Below are positions 54,990 through 63,608 of a stretch of 64,000 nucleotides of DNA, in pieces. The number at the start of each line of letters is the position of its first letter. The stretch's first letter is position 1. Under the pieces are notes generated by a model. That model saw only the letters and a list, made by a program, of their open reading frames with translations, searched no databases and was not told the origin of the DNA. The position numbers and the translations under genes are program-made. Origin of the DNA: Bdellovibrio sp. ZAP7 (GTDB taxonomy: Bacteria; Bdellovibrionota_B; Oligoflexia; Oligoflexales; RGVZ01); assembly GCA_945900755.1 (NCBI GenBank), contig CAMDKS010000012.1, positions 1-64,000 on the forward strand, written 5' to 3'.

Positions 54990-55073
54990 GCTTATGTTCT
55001 TGTAACGCAGGGGCCTACAAGGTAGGTTTTAGCAAAATGACCAAGAGCGTAAAACAGGTTTTGAGAGGGAATA

Positions 55074-55862
55074 GTGGCCATGTTTAATTCATTTTTTAAG
55101 GGAATGTCAGGGTATGTGCGGGGGGCTAGATGGCTCCGGGCTCATCCTATCTTGCTCCTTTTAAGTGGAGTTCCATTTTTGGCCGCTTTGATCGGTATGG
55201 TCACAGGAATTATGATTTTGTTTCCCTCCGCTTATTCTTGGAGCACAAGCGTACTGCTTCCTTGGTTGTCTCAGGGGAGTGATTTTTGGCTCTGGACGGT
55301 TCTCTTTTGGATTTTTAAGGGTTTGTTGGTGGTGAGTGTTTTTTTGCTGAGTCTCGTCAGTGCGATGCTACTGATGGTGGCGTTGACTTCGCCAATCAAC
55401 GAATATATTTCCGTGCGAGTGGAGCGAGATATGCTGGGCGAAGACCTACAACCTCTACCGTGGGGTCGCCTGATAAAAATACTCCCCAAAGTGATGGCTG
55501 GCGAATTATTAAAGACTTTTCTTATTGTGACTGTACCGTTGGTGATGTTGTTTATTCCTGGAGTGAATCTTCTGGCTGGTTTCGTGGCCGTATTTCTGAT
55601 CGGCTGGGATTTTTATGATTATCCATTGGTTCGCCGAAATTGGGGATTTGGTCAGAGATTTAAATTCGCTATGGGAGAATTTTGGACTGTTTTTGGTTTT
55701 GGCTTGTGGATGGTGATTCCTGTGTTGCATGTGTTTTTGGTTCCACTAGCTGTGGCCGGTGGAACGATTTTAAATGTGGAGGCTTTGTCTCGCAAAGGGT
55801 TGGTTACGATTCGTGCATCTTGGTTAGAGGGTAATGGACGTGTAGAAGTGTTGAATTCTTAA
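55074..55862 (+). CDS. EI24/CysZ-like membrane protein
   Basis: A 262-residue protein with about five to six membrane helices and the EI24/CysZ family features: FFKGMSGYVRGARWLRAHP at the N-terminus, LTSPINEYISVRVERDMLGE, and DFYDYPLVRRNWGFGQRFKF. CysZ is a sulfate permease; most EI24 proteins are uncharacterised. A GTG at 55074 with GAGAGGGAATA is the chosen start; an ATG at 55080 is close. The gene precedes recA on the same strand by about 50 bases. Substrate cannot be inferred. Confidence 0.8.
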   Translation: MAMFNSFFKGMSGYVRGARWLRAHPILLLLSGVPFLAALIGMVTGIMILFPSAYSWSTSVLLPWLSQGSDFWLWTVLFWIFKGLLVVSVFLLSLVSAMLLMVALTSPINEYISVRVERDMLGEDLQPLPWGRLIKILPKVMAGELLKTFLIVTVPLVMLFIPGVNLLAGFVAVFLIGWDFYDYPLVRRNWGFGQRFKFAMGEFWTVFGFGLWMVIPVLHVFLVPLAVAGGTILNVEALSRKGLVTIRASWLEGNGRVEVLNS

Positions 55863-55912
55863 AGTGTCATTTTTCAAAACGGTTAATCAACAGTTTATAA
55901 CAAGGAGGTTTT

Positions 55913-57016
55913 ATGATTATGAGTGGACTGAACAGTGAAAAATCTAAGGCATTAGAGGCAGCCGTAGGCGCCATCGAAAAACAATTTGGCAAGGGTGCGA
56001 TCATGCGTCTGGGTAAAGGCAACGAGCCGGACCCGATCGAAACCATTTCCACTGGAGCCCTATCTTTGGATATCGCTCTTGGCATTGGCGGCATTCCTAA
56101 AGGTCGTATCATTGAAATTTACGGACCAGAATCCAGCGGTAAAACAACCTTGACTCTTCACCTGGTGGCTGAAGTGCAAAAGGCTGGCGGCGTGGCAGCT
56201 TTCGTGGATGCTGAGCATGCACTAGATGTTGTTTATGCCAAAAAACTTGGTGTAAATATCGATGAACTTTTGGTTTCTCAGCCAGATACGGGAGAGCAAG
56301 CTCTTGAGATTGTCGACATGCTTGTTCGTTCTGGTGCTGTTGATCTTGTGGTCGTGGACTCGGTCGCAGCCTTGACTCCTAAGGCTGAGATTGAGGGTGA
56401 AATGGGTGATTCGCACATGGGCCTACAGGCTCGTTTGATGAGTCAGGCGTTGCGGAAGCTTACGGGTTCAATTGCACGTTCACGTTGTTCTGTTGTTTTC
56501 ATTAACCAAATTCGAATGAAGATCGGTGTGATGTTCGGAAATCCTGAGACAACGACGGGTGGAAATGCACTTAAATTTTACGCCAGCGTGCGGTTGGATG
56601 TTCGTAAGATCGGTTCAATTAAGCAGGGCGAAGATGAGATTGTCGGAAACCGTACTCGCGTAAAAGTAGTTAAAAACAAGATGGCGGCTCCGTTTAAACA
56701 AGCCGAATTTGACATCATGTTTGGTAAAGGCATTTCTCGCACGGGTGACGTTCTTGACTTGGCCGTGGCTAAAGACATCGTAGCCAAAAGCGGATCATGG
56801 TTCTCTTACAAAGAGGATCGTATCGGTCAAGGCCGTGAGAATGCGAAGGAATTCATCGACACTCATCCTGAAATGATGCGCCGCATGGAGGCTGAAGTGC
56901 TTCAAGTTTACGGTATTACTGGCGGCAACACTAAAAAAGAAATCGTGAAAGAGGCTCTTCCCGCTAAAGCCGCTGTAGCTAAGGCTCCAGCAGTCGCTGC
57001 GGCGACAAAGAAGTAG
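55913..57016 (+). CDS. recA: Recombinase RecA
   Basis: A 367-residue recombinase. The Walker A is GPESSGKTT, the Walker [13 protein letters not shown], and DNA-binding loops L1 ([10 protein letters not shown]) and L2 ([24 protein letters not shown]) are normal. The C-terminus is an Ala/Lys-rich tail. RecA forms the ATP-dependent filament for homologous recombination and the SOS response. The ATG follows AAGGAGG; a second ATG two codons on is also possible. I see no clear LexA box within 60 bases upstream. It is followed by a terminator and is probably also expressed from the EI24 promoter. Confidence 0.97.
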   Translation: MIMSGLNSEKSKALEAAVGAIEKQFGKGAIMRLGKGNEPDPIETISTGALSLDIALGIGGIPKGRIIEIYGPESSGKTTLTLHLVAEVQKAGGVAAFVDAEHALDVVYAKKLGVNIDELLVSQPDTGEQALEIVDMLVRSGAVDLVVVDSVAALTPKAEIEGEMGDSHMGLQARLMSQALRKLTGSIARSRCSVVFINQIRMKIGVMFGNPETTTGGNALKFYASVRLDVRKIGSIKQGEDEIVGNRTRVKVVKNKMAAPFKQAEFDIMFGKGISRTGDVLDLAVAKDIVAKSGSWFSYKEDRIGQGRENAKEFIDTHPEMMRRMEAEVLQVYGITGGNTKKEIVKEALPAKAAVAKAPAVAAATKK

Positions 57017-57036
57017 GAGTTACACGAGGGCATACA

Positions 57037-57077
57037 TAAAGATCCCTGCAACAGAGATGGTGCAGGGATCTTTTTTT
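57037..57077 (+). terminator. Rho-independent terminator after recA
   Basis: AAGATCCCTGCA (57039-57050) pairs with TGCAGGGATCTT, with a 10-base loop, followed by seven T. A classic, very strong terminator. Confidence 0.93.
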
Positions 57078-57102
57078 AGGGATATTTTTTCATATATTAC
57101 TT

Positions 57103-58011
57103 CTAGAACATCCAACCCAAACGAAGGATCGTGATTAGTGGGACTGGCTTAGCGATGAAGGTGTTTGCGGCTGATTCTAAATCACCTTTCATGTCAATAT
57201 ACTCCTTAGAGGCTTTAACCTCGGCTTCAGTGCCAGCAGGAGGATTTGCGATTGTCGAAGTAAAGGTAGACTTAGGAGATGACGGTATCAGGTAGCCAAT
57301 ATCGGCACCAAGAGTAAATCCTCCGTCCCAGATTGCAAACCAGCCAATTTGAGGCACGAAGTAATTTGCTGACGCTACGAGTGTGCCATGAATGGCAACT
57401 TTTTGAGTGGCGCCAGTAATTTTTGCCACCTCTCTATCGAGTTCACCCTTAATTGTATGTTGTCCCAAAGCTAGCCCAGCAAAAAATGAAGATTTCCAAG
57501 GGAACCAGCGAAAACGAATATCCGTATGTTTCACGCTGATCGCAAGATTACTGATCGTCTCCGTTACGGTTCCATAATTTAACGAAACGCCATAATTATG
57601 GAAGAAAACAGATTCAAGGGCTAAATTTCTAACGTGTGGAACCGTCAAGGCAACGGACGCGCCTACGAGGAAATTTTCAGGTACAGCATCTATGGATGGT
57701 GCGTTGTGAGGATCTTGTTCTGGATCTTGGCTAGGTTTTAATTCTTCGCCGTTTTTGTTGAAATCAGGATCAAGGTCTGCATCTGTAGGTTGTTGCAAGT
57801 TTCCCGCTGGTAGATTTGCGTCGGTGTTGGTTGGGGCAGGTTCTGGAGCGAGGAGCTCGATATCTGCGGCCTCAGTATCTGCGGCCTCAGTATCTGCGGC
57901 CGCAGTATCGGGTGCAATTTTGTCGTCTTGCGCAGGACTTACCTGGGCCAATAAAAGTGGGGAGGTGCAAAGCAAAGAAATTGCGAGGTAGTTTGTACGA
58001 AGATTTCGCAT
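57103..58011 (-). CDS. Putative outer-membrane beta-barrel protein with acidic linker
   Basis: About 302 residues. After a signal peptide (AISLLCTSPLLLAQ) an Asp/Glu/Ala/Pro-rich disordered linker (about 20-115) includes a short tandem repeat DTEAA. The C-terminal 190 residues have the amphipathic strand pattern of a small outer-membrane barrel (NYGVSLNYGTVTETISNLAI, FFAGLALGQHTIKGELD, FAIWDGGFTLGADIGYLIP) and end ILRLGWMF, with a terminal Phe typical of outer-membrane proteins. The ATG at 58011 has AGGAAG in front, and the longer form from 58038 is rejected. Confidence 0.65.
   Translation of the reverse strand: MRNLRTNYLAISLLCTSPLLLAQVSPAQDDKIAPDTAAADTEAADTEAADIELLAPEPAPTNTDANLPAGNLQQPTDADLDPDFNKNGEELKPSQDPEQDPHNAPSIDAVPENFLVGASVALTVPHVRNLALESVFFHNYGVSLNYGTVTETISNLAISVKHTDIRFRWFPWKSSFFAGLALGQHTIKGELDREVAKITGATQKVAIHGTLVASANYFVPQIGWFAIWDGGFTLGADIGYLIPSSPKSTFTSTIANPPAGTEAEVKASKEYIDMKGDLESAANTFIAKPVPLITILRLGWMF
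57861..57905 (-). repeat. Three 15-bp tandem repeats
   Basis: TATCTGCGGCCTCAG repeated at 57861, 57876 and 57891 (third copy has one change), encoding the DTEAA repeat of the linker. It is a likely slippage site and could vary in copy number between strains. Confidence 0.9.
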
Positions 58012-58069
58012 AAGTATCTTCCTAGGGTGGGGGACCAAGAATAATTAAAAATAATAATCTTTACTTAGT

Positions 58070-59974
58070 TTAGCTGAAGAAGCGAAATGTCACAAATGCG
58101 GCTACCCATGCCAAGGAAAACATATAGGCAAGCATGAATAATGCCCATTTCCAGCTACCCGTTTCGCGGCGTACGGTCGCAATCGTGGCCAGGCATTGGG
58201 GGGCAAATACATACCAGGCCAGCAATGCATACCCTGTGGCAGGAGCCCAAGTCGTACTAAGTTTAGAGGCTAAGGACTTTGAAACTTGATCCTCGTCGTC
58301 ACTTTGTTCTACGGCAAACACAGTCGCCAAAGAACTTACCATAACCTCACGTGCAGCGAAGCCTGGCACCAACCCTGTCGCAATACGCCAATCAAAGCCT
58401 ACTGGTTGAACAAGGGGCTCAAGAAAGTGACCTATTTTCGCGGCGGCACTGTAATTGATCGCAGGTTCCGTCGCACCCTCAGGGGGTTGAGGATAAGTGC
58501 TCAAAATCCAAAGGGCCACACTTAGTCCTAAAATAATAGTTCCCGCCCTTTTCATAAAGGCCATGACGCGCATCCAAAGTGATTTGCCGACGTAGCGCCA
58601 GTGTGGCCAGCGATAGGCAGGAAGTTCAAGCATAAATGGAGACTGACCACGTCCTCGCGATAGGACACGAGTGATGTAGGCGGCGGCAAACGTGCTGGCC
58701 ACTCCCACAATAAATAAGGCTAGCATGACCCATGCCTGTAGACTGATGCCAAAGAGTCCAAACACAGGAGGCACAAACGCCGAAATAAGCAGGGTATAAA
58801 CGGGAAGCCTTGCACTACAAGGAATCAGTGGTGCGACCATGATCGTGGTCAGGCGGTCGCGATCATCACGAATGGTGCGCGTCGCCATAATGCCTGGGAT
58901 CGCGCATGCAAAAGAACTCAAGAGCGGTACAAAACTCCGTCCCTGCAAACCAACGGCAAACATCATGCGGTCAAGCATAAAAGCGGCACGAGCCATGTAG
59001 CCTGAGCCTTCAAGAATATTTATAAATAAAAATAGCAGCATAATTTGCGGTAAAAAAACCAAGACACTTCCCACGCCCCCGATTACACCCTCAGTCAAGA
59101 GGTCGCGCAAAGCTCCGGCAGGCAAATAATTTTTTGTCACCGTTTGGATGAACATCATGAACGACTCAATACTGTCAGCAAGCGGGCTTGCCCAAGTGAA
59201 GACGGTCTGAAACAAGGCGAGTAAAACAGCAAGCAATAAGACGCTTCCAAAAATTGGGTGCAGCACCACGCGGTCAATTTTCCAGGAGCGACGATCCGCA
59301 GACCCTGCTGCCTCAAGGGCCTCAGCGAGAATGCGGTCGACCCGTGTGAATCGCGCAACGATATCTTGAGAGGATGTTTTAAGCATTTCTGCAGGTGGAA
59401 ACTTTGGTAGAGGTTTATCCCGAGGTAGCATCTGGTCAATCCTAGCCATTAGGGCGGTAATGCCGTCACCTTTAGTGGCAACCATGGGAATGACTGGGCA
59501 GCCAAGCTCGCGCGATAGAATGCTAGCATTGATTTTTATTCCGCGCCGCTGAGCCATGTCCATCATATTCAAGACGACGATCATCGGCAGTCCTGTGTTT
59601 TTTAACTCTAAGGCCAAACCTAGAGTGCGCTCTAGGTTTGAGGCGTCCAGCACCGCAACAATCAAATTAGGACGCTCAGAGGCAAGGTTGCTACCCCGAC
59701 CAAGCAGGAGGTCTACGGCTACCTGTTCGTCGAGGCTGACGGGCTCTAAGCTATAAGTTCCAGGCAGATCTGTAAAAGTAAACTGCCGATTATTCCATAT
59801 TGGTGAGAGTCCAGATTTTTTTTCTACAGTAACGCCTGCATAGTTCGCTACTTTTTGATTGAGCTTGGTGAGGGCATTGAACAACACGGACTTTCCGGCA
59901 TTCGGTGAGCCGGCTAGTGCGATGGTCGGAGGGGCCGTATGGCTCTTAGAGTTTTCGGGGTGGCTAGTAGTCAA
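58070..59974 (-). CDS. feoB: Ferrous iron transporter FeoB
   Basis: A 634-residue ferrous-iron transporter. The N-terminal G domain has GSPNAGKSVLFNALT (G1), DLPGTYSL (G3), VLNMMDMA (G4) and the GDI-like helical spacer. The C-terminal membrane part shows the gate motifs GSGYMARAAFMLDRMM and IPCSARLPVYTLLI and about eight to ten helices. It is shorter than E. coli FeoB (773). It overlaps the upstream feoA by 4 bases, and no feoC is visible. Control by Fur is likely from the upstream box. Confidence 0.96.
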   Translation of the reverse strand: MTTSHPENSKSHTAPPTIALAGSPNAGKSVLFNALTKLNQKVANYAGVTVEKKSGLSPIWNNRQFTFTDLPGTYSLEPVSLDEQVAVDLLLGRGSNLASERPNLIVAVLDASNLERTLGLALELKNTGLPMIVVLNMMDMAQRRGIKINASILSRELGCPVIPMVATKGDGITALMARIDQMLPRDKPLPKFPPAEMLKTSSQDIVARFTRVDRILAEALEAAGSADRRSWKIDRVVLHPIFGSVLLLAVLLALFQTVFTWASPLADSIESFMMFIQTVTKNYLPAGALRDLLTEGVIGGVGSVLVFLPQIMLLFLFINILEGSGYMARAAFMLDRMMFAVGLQGRSFVPLLSSFACAIPGIMATRTIRDDRDRLTTIMVAPLIPCSARLPVYTLLISAFVPPVFGLFGISLQAWVMLALFIVGVASTFAAAYITRVLSRGRGQSPFMLELPAYRWPHWRYVGKSLWMRVMAFMKRAGTIILGLSVALWILSTYPQPPEGATEPAINYSAAAKIGHFLEPLVQPVGFDWRIATGLVPGFAAREVMVSSLATVFAVEQSDDEDQVSKSLASKLSTTWAPATGYALLAWYVFAPQCLATIATVRRETGSWKWALFMLAYMFSLAWVAAFVTFRFFS

Positions 59975-60216
59975 GCGATAACCTCAACCCCAATACGGTC
60001 GGCTTCGTAGCGTCGCAGTGCGACCACCATGCCGCGTACCAATACCGCCAAAGGATCGTGTAGGATTGGGGCCTGTTGCCGAACTTCAATGACGGCCCCC
60101 TCAATAAAACCGAGCTCCATTAATCGTCTAGAAATCATGTCACTGTCGCCACTGGGTGCAATGCCAAGAATACGCAGTGGCGTGTCGAGGGGAGATTGAT
60201 TTAGATTCATCGACAT
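59971..60216 (-). CDS. feoA: Ferrous iron transport protein FeoA
   Basis: About 81 residues, an SH3-like FeoA domain: PLRILGIAPSGDSDMISRRL, MELGFIEGAVIEVRQQAP, DPLAVLVRGMVVALRRYEAD. FeoA is a small cytoplasmic partner of FeoB needed for full Fe(II) uptake. The ATG at 60216 with AGGA six bases upstream is preferred to an ATG at 60261, which sits near the Fur box. The stop overlaps the feoB start (ATGA). Confidence 0.93.
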   Translation of the reverse strand: MSMNLNQSPLDTPLRILGIAPSGDSDMISRRLMELGFIEGAVIEVRQQAPILHDPLAVLVRGMVVALRRYEADRIGVEVIA

Positions 60217-60270
60217 AAAAGGTCCTTGAAGAGAGTTCAAAATACGTTTGAAATCAAACATTAACCTAAT

Positions 60271-60285
60271 TGATAACGATTCTCA
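60271..60285 (-). promoter_or_regulatory. Fur box upstream of feoAB
   Basis: TGATAACGATTCTCA, a 7-1-7 inverted repeat with two mismatches to TGATAAT-N-ATTATCA, 54 bases upstream of feoA. The position and pattern match ferric-uptake-regulator operators. It predicts iron repression of feoAB. Confidence 0.8.
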
Positions 60286-60321
60286 ACTAAAAAATAAACC
60301 AATTAAAATAAAGCCTTAATG

Positions 60322-60360
60322 AGATTCTGCTGAAAAAGGTAAGATTCTGCTCAAAATGGT
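60322..60360. repeat. Two 19-bp direct repeats downstream of xseB promoter-distal end
   Basis: AGATTCTGCTGAAAAAGGT (60322-60340) and AGATTCTGCTCAAAATGGT (60342-60360), two mismatches, period 20. They lie between the xseB stop and the Fur box. Their role is unknown, possibly a transcription-factor pair or a decayed remnant. Confidence 0.6.
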
Positions 60361-60375
60361 CGAAATCTAGCAAAA

Positions 60376-60717
60376 CTAGAATGGCATATTGCCGTCCCCA
60401 TCATCATCATCATTTTTATGGGGTTCTTTAGCCTTAATATTTTTAGAAATTTTTTCGGAAGGTTTTTTTTGTGACGCATGGTCGGAGGGACCAGATTCTC
60501 CTTTTTCAAAATCAACGCGCATCTTTTCTACCTGAGATTTTGTGGCATCTAGGCGAGTTCTCATAGTCGAGATCAGTTTGTAGCCGTGCTCGATTTTTGA
60601 GACGATCTCATCGAGATCTAGTTGGCCTTGTCCGACATTTCTAACAATTTCGTCAAGGTCTGACAGCATGGCTTGATAGGTTTGTGATTCTTGTGGCTGA
60701 TTTTTTACTTTTGACAT
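60376..60717 (-). CDS. xseB: Exonuclease VII small subunit with SSB-like tail
   Basis: A 113-residue protein. The first about 75 residues are the XseB helical hairpin (YQAMLSDLDEIVRNVGQGQL, LDEIVSKIEHGYKLISTMRT, VDFEKGESG). The rest is a Lys/Ser-rich linker ending NDDDDGDGNMPF. Normal XseB proteins end near the core (about 80 residues). The final DDDDGDGNMPF resembles the acidic C-terminal tip of single-strand-binding protein (DDDIPF), which docks onto genome-maintenance enzymes. It lies 5 bases from xseA, upstream xseA first on the same strand, and the two are clearly one operon. Confidence 0.9.
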   Translation of the reverse strand: MSKVKNQPQESQTYQAMLSDLDEIVRNVGQGQLDLDEIVSKIEHGYKLISTMRTRLDATKSQVEKMRVDFEKGESGPSDHASQKKPSEKISKNIKAKEPHKNDDDDGDGNMPF

Positions 60718-60722
60718 GTGAC

Positions 60723-62378
60723 CTAATCCTTTTTTGTGGTGTTTGATGGCTCTGTTTTTCGTGGTTCAAATGAATCGACGGTTAATTTCATAATGCCGTC
60801 ACGAAGTCGCGCCTGTAGTTTGGTGCCAACCTTTACGTCCTTTGTTGATTTTATTCCTTTGCCTGCGACACTCAACTGCGTCCACCCGGCATCAAGCCAG
60901 GGACCGGGATTAAGTTTTGTTAATTGTTGTTCTTTGTGAAAGAGAATTTCCGAGTGCCGTTGAATTTGGGCGTTTGCAAAATGATTCAACTGGGCTCCCA
61001 ACTGAATAAATTGGCCGAGTTGCTTTGAATAGATCGTGTCAAAACCCCGTTGAAGGTAAACGGTCATGGATGTAAGGCGTTCGCGGTGACGATTGAAGTA
61101 GGTGTCGGTGGCGTGGGATAATTTCTCGCGAAGATCCGATTGCAGGCGCTCAAAATGGGTCATTTCTCGTGTGAGGACTCCCGCTAAAATGTGGGCTTTC
61201 TCATTGATAGAGGTGCGGGTATCCCTGAAAATCTCAAGGATTCGGTCAGCTGCAGCCGTCGGAGTTTTTTCTCGGGTGTGGCACAAGTCTTCTGCGATAC
61301 AGGTGTCGTCGTGGTGACCTATGGCTGCGATAATTGGAATTTTTGAATGGGCAATGGCCATAGCAATTTCTTCGCCGTCAAACCAACGAAGGTCCGCTGC
61401 ACTGCCTCCTCCGCGAGACAGCACAATGACGTCTACGGCGGCGTGGTGTGCTTTTTCAAGAGCGGAAATAACGTCTTTGGGGACTTTTTCTCCTTGCATC
61501 GTACACTGGAAAAATAAGAGCTCTCCAGGAAATAGCCCCGATCCCAATAGCTGATGTTGAAAGTCGGTATGCGCACGAGACCCCTCAGATGAAATCAAGG
61601 CGACGCGAAAAGGAAAGTTTGGCATGGGAATAAGTTTGTTTTTTCGGTCGAGGCCGAGAGCTCGAAGTTTTTTTAGTAGTTCTGTCCTAGCAAGGGCTAA
61701 CGCTCCTTGGGTGAAACTTGGGTCTACATCTTCAATCGATAGAGTTAGTTGACCACGATCTTTATAGAGTTTGACTCGCACCAAGGCTCGCAGTCGGTTA
61801 CCGTCCGCAAAAATCATGTCAACTTTTTCTTTACCGTGACGTTTTTCAAGCCACAGGACCTCATTTTGCCAGATGTTGCATTTCACGGTCATGGTGGCCG
61901 TTTGGTGCGAACCTGTTTTTGCATCCGCAAAATCAAAATAAATGGTTCCACCACCACGGCGCGTCAGACTTTGAATTTCACCGACGATCCAAATGGGAGC
62001 GGGAAAACCGTTGTTAATTATTTTTTCAGCATCTAACAAAAGTTGAGAGACGGTCATTCCTAGGGACGGATCAATAGGGGAGGCTGGCGCAGGATCAAGA
62101 GCTGGATTTATTGAAGGGACGCTCCGCACTTGCGCAGACGAGAGCGACTGGACCGGCGCTGGCGAGACTTCTGCATTGATGCCATGACCTTTTGCAAATT
62201 GAGCGGCCTTTTCGCGCATTTCTGCGGAATCATGGACGACCCAGGTTTTGTCTGTGCCGTTATACCTGCCACCAAGATTTTTGATGGCTGGGCGATGATT
62301 ATACGTGTCCCCAAAGAACACGATGAGAGCACCCTCAATTTTAAAATATATGGCCATAAGTATGCCATGGTAGAGCAT
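60723..62378 (-). CDS. xseA: Exonuclease VII large subunit with extra N-terminal domain
   Basis: A 551-residue protein; typical XseA is 400-460. The conserved core begins near residue 110: TVSQLLLDAEKIINNGFPAP with IWIVGEIQ (OB-fold), FPFRVALISSEGSRAHTDFQ, RGGGSAADLRWFDGE and IGHHDDTCIAEDLCHTREKT (active site). The about 100-residue N-terminal extension has a domain resembling DUF5710-like modules (FFGDTYNHRPAIKNLGGRYN, TDKTWVV) and a Pro/Ser/Ala linker. The nuclease degrades single-stranded DNA with XseB. The start is ATG 62378 or 62357; neither has a strong ribosome binding site. Confidence 0.9.
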   Translation of the reverse strand: MLYHGILMAIYFKIEGALIVFFGDTYNHRPAIKNLGGRYNGTDKTWVVHDSAEMREKAAQFAKGHGINAEVSPAPVQSLSSAQVRSVPSINPALDPAPASPIDPSLGMTVSQLLLDAEKIINNGFPAPIWIVGEIQSLTRRGGGTIYFDFADAKTGSHQTATMTVKCNIWQNEVLWLEKRHGKEKVDMIFADGNRLRALVRVKLYKDRGQLTLSIEDVDPSFTQGALALARTELLKKLRALGLDRKNKLIPMPNFPFRVALISSEGSRAHTDFQHQLLGSGLFPGELLFFQCTMQGEKVPKDVISALEKAHHAAVDVIVLSRGGGSAADLRWFDGEEIAMAIAHSKIPIIAAIGHHDDTCIAEDLCHTREKTPTAAADRILEIFRDTRTSINEKAHILAGVLTREMTHFERLQSDLREKLSHATDTYFNRHRERLTSMTVYLQRGFDTIYSKQLGQFIQLGAQLNHFANAQIQRHSEILFHKEQQLTKLNPGPWLDAGWTQLSVAGKGIKSTKDVKVGTKLQARLRDGIMKLTVDSFEPRKTEPSNTTKKD

Positions 62379-62442
62379 TGGGAGTCGATCGAAAAGCCTT
62401 TTATTAGCAGGATTGCAGATACTCGTTTGGTCATTTAAAAGG

Positions 62443-62483
62443 CTCTTTAGTCCTGCATAAAATGAGCTGGACTAAAGAGCTAA
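62443..62483 (-). terminator. Terminator after the nuclease gene
   Basis: GGCTCTTTAGTCC (62443-62455) pairs with GGACTAAAGAGCT (62471-62483), and on the minus strand a TTTTA follows. It lies between the endonuclease gene and xseA, so it separates the two leftward transcripts. Confidence 0.75.
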
Positions 62484-62500
62484 AATTCATATTTTTTGAG

Positions 62501-63445
62501 TTACAGGGCGGCCACATTCTTTAAGAAAGGGAAGGTTAAACCGGCCTTTTCCTCAAGTTCTGCAAGGGGTACAACATAGCTTCCCCATTTTCTTGCCATC
62601 GAGCCACTGCCACCATGTTTTTGCTCATCGCAGGCCGTGGCATTCTCTGACAAGGGGTCTAAGCCGTCGGCGGTTACGTTTGGCATAATCACAGCGATGT
62701 AGCCCATGGGCGTCGTTTCAGTCTTGCTTTTGAAGACAGCGACGACTTTGAAGAAAGAGTCTGGAACTTGAATATCTTTGTTCGTACCCATGCCCTCACG
62801 ACCATCACGGAGTATGGTTCCCGAATAGATCTGAAGTTTACGGCCATCATCGTTGACCAGCTTTCGACTATAGGTCTCCAGACTTTTCCATATAATCCGG
62901 TTAAGGAAAGAGGTCTGGGGTGCCATATTACTCATGTAGAACGTGGCAACATTGTCGCCCATTGAATTAGATCTGTCGGCTGCAGGTGCCTGGTGGCCAC
63001 GGTCAAAGCATGTTCCCTTATAGTCATCGGGAGTTACACCGAGATCTTGTTTTTTGATCTCAAAAAAAGTATTGAGAATTTTATCGCTTTGAAAACTTTC
63101 GGACCTCTCAGTGGAGCCAATGTCGTGCGCTACAAGCTGCCACGACGTCCATGCGGGTATCTTAGATTCTGTATTGAACGATACCACAAACTGCTCACGA
63201 GAAAGTAGTAAGCCATTTACAGAGCGTAAATTGGAATACTTACTAATCGGAAATCCAGAGGCTATGTTTCGGTTGTTGGTAAGATTGGTATCTCCAATGA
63301 CCATCACGTTGTCCACGGTCCTTGGTGCCACGATTGACTCGTCTAGTTCCGAGGATAATTTTGCCATTCGCTCGTCACGAGATTTACAGCCCATGACTCC
63401 TAATGACACAAATCCATAAATTAGCATTTTGCTCATTTTCATCAT
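62501..63445 (-). CDS. DNA/RNA non-specific endonuclease lipoprotein (NucA type)
   Basis: A 314-residue protein with a signal peptide and lipobox-like GVMGC (Cys20). The beta-beta-alpha metal nuclease motif is DRGHQAPAADRSNS (His is the general base), followed by FYMSNMAPQTSFLNRIIWK (Asn binds Mg2+) and the usual C-terminal strands. Such nucleases degrade DNA and RNA outside the cytoplasm, for nutrient use or defence. The start is ATG 63445 or the next codon at 63442, with GAGGTG just in front. Confidence 0.88.
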   Translation of the reverse strand: MMKMSKMLIYGFVSLGVMGCKSRDERMAKLSSELDESIVAPRTVDNVMVIGDTNLTNNRNIASGFPISKYSNLRSVNGLLLSREQFVVSFNTESKIPAWTSWQLVAHDIGSTERSESFQSDKILNTFFEIKKQDLGVTPDDYKGTCFDRGHQAPAADRSNSMGDNVATFYMSNMAPQTSFLNRIIWKSLETYSRKLVNDDGRKLQIYSGTILRDGREGMGTNKDIQVPDSFFKVVAVFKSKTETTPMGYIAVIMPNVTADGLDPLSENATACDEQKHGGSGSMARKWGSYVVPLAELEEKAGLTFPFLKNVAAL

Positions 63446-63608
63446 TCACCTCAACATCAACATGGTTCAACAGCAGTCGGCGTACCCTCAACTGGGCTAC
63501 AGCTGCATTATAACATTATTATTATGAATTTTAACATTATATTTTAATAATTATATAAAACTATTGAAATTGTTAGATAAATATCTTAAAAAATCTATTT
63601 TTATAGGA

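Noticed and set aside
55863..55912. LexA box before recA
   Set aside because: No CTGT-N8-ACAG or GAAC-N4-GTTC type site is present in the 50-base gap.
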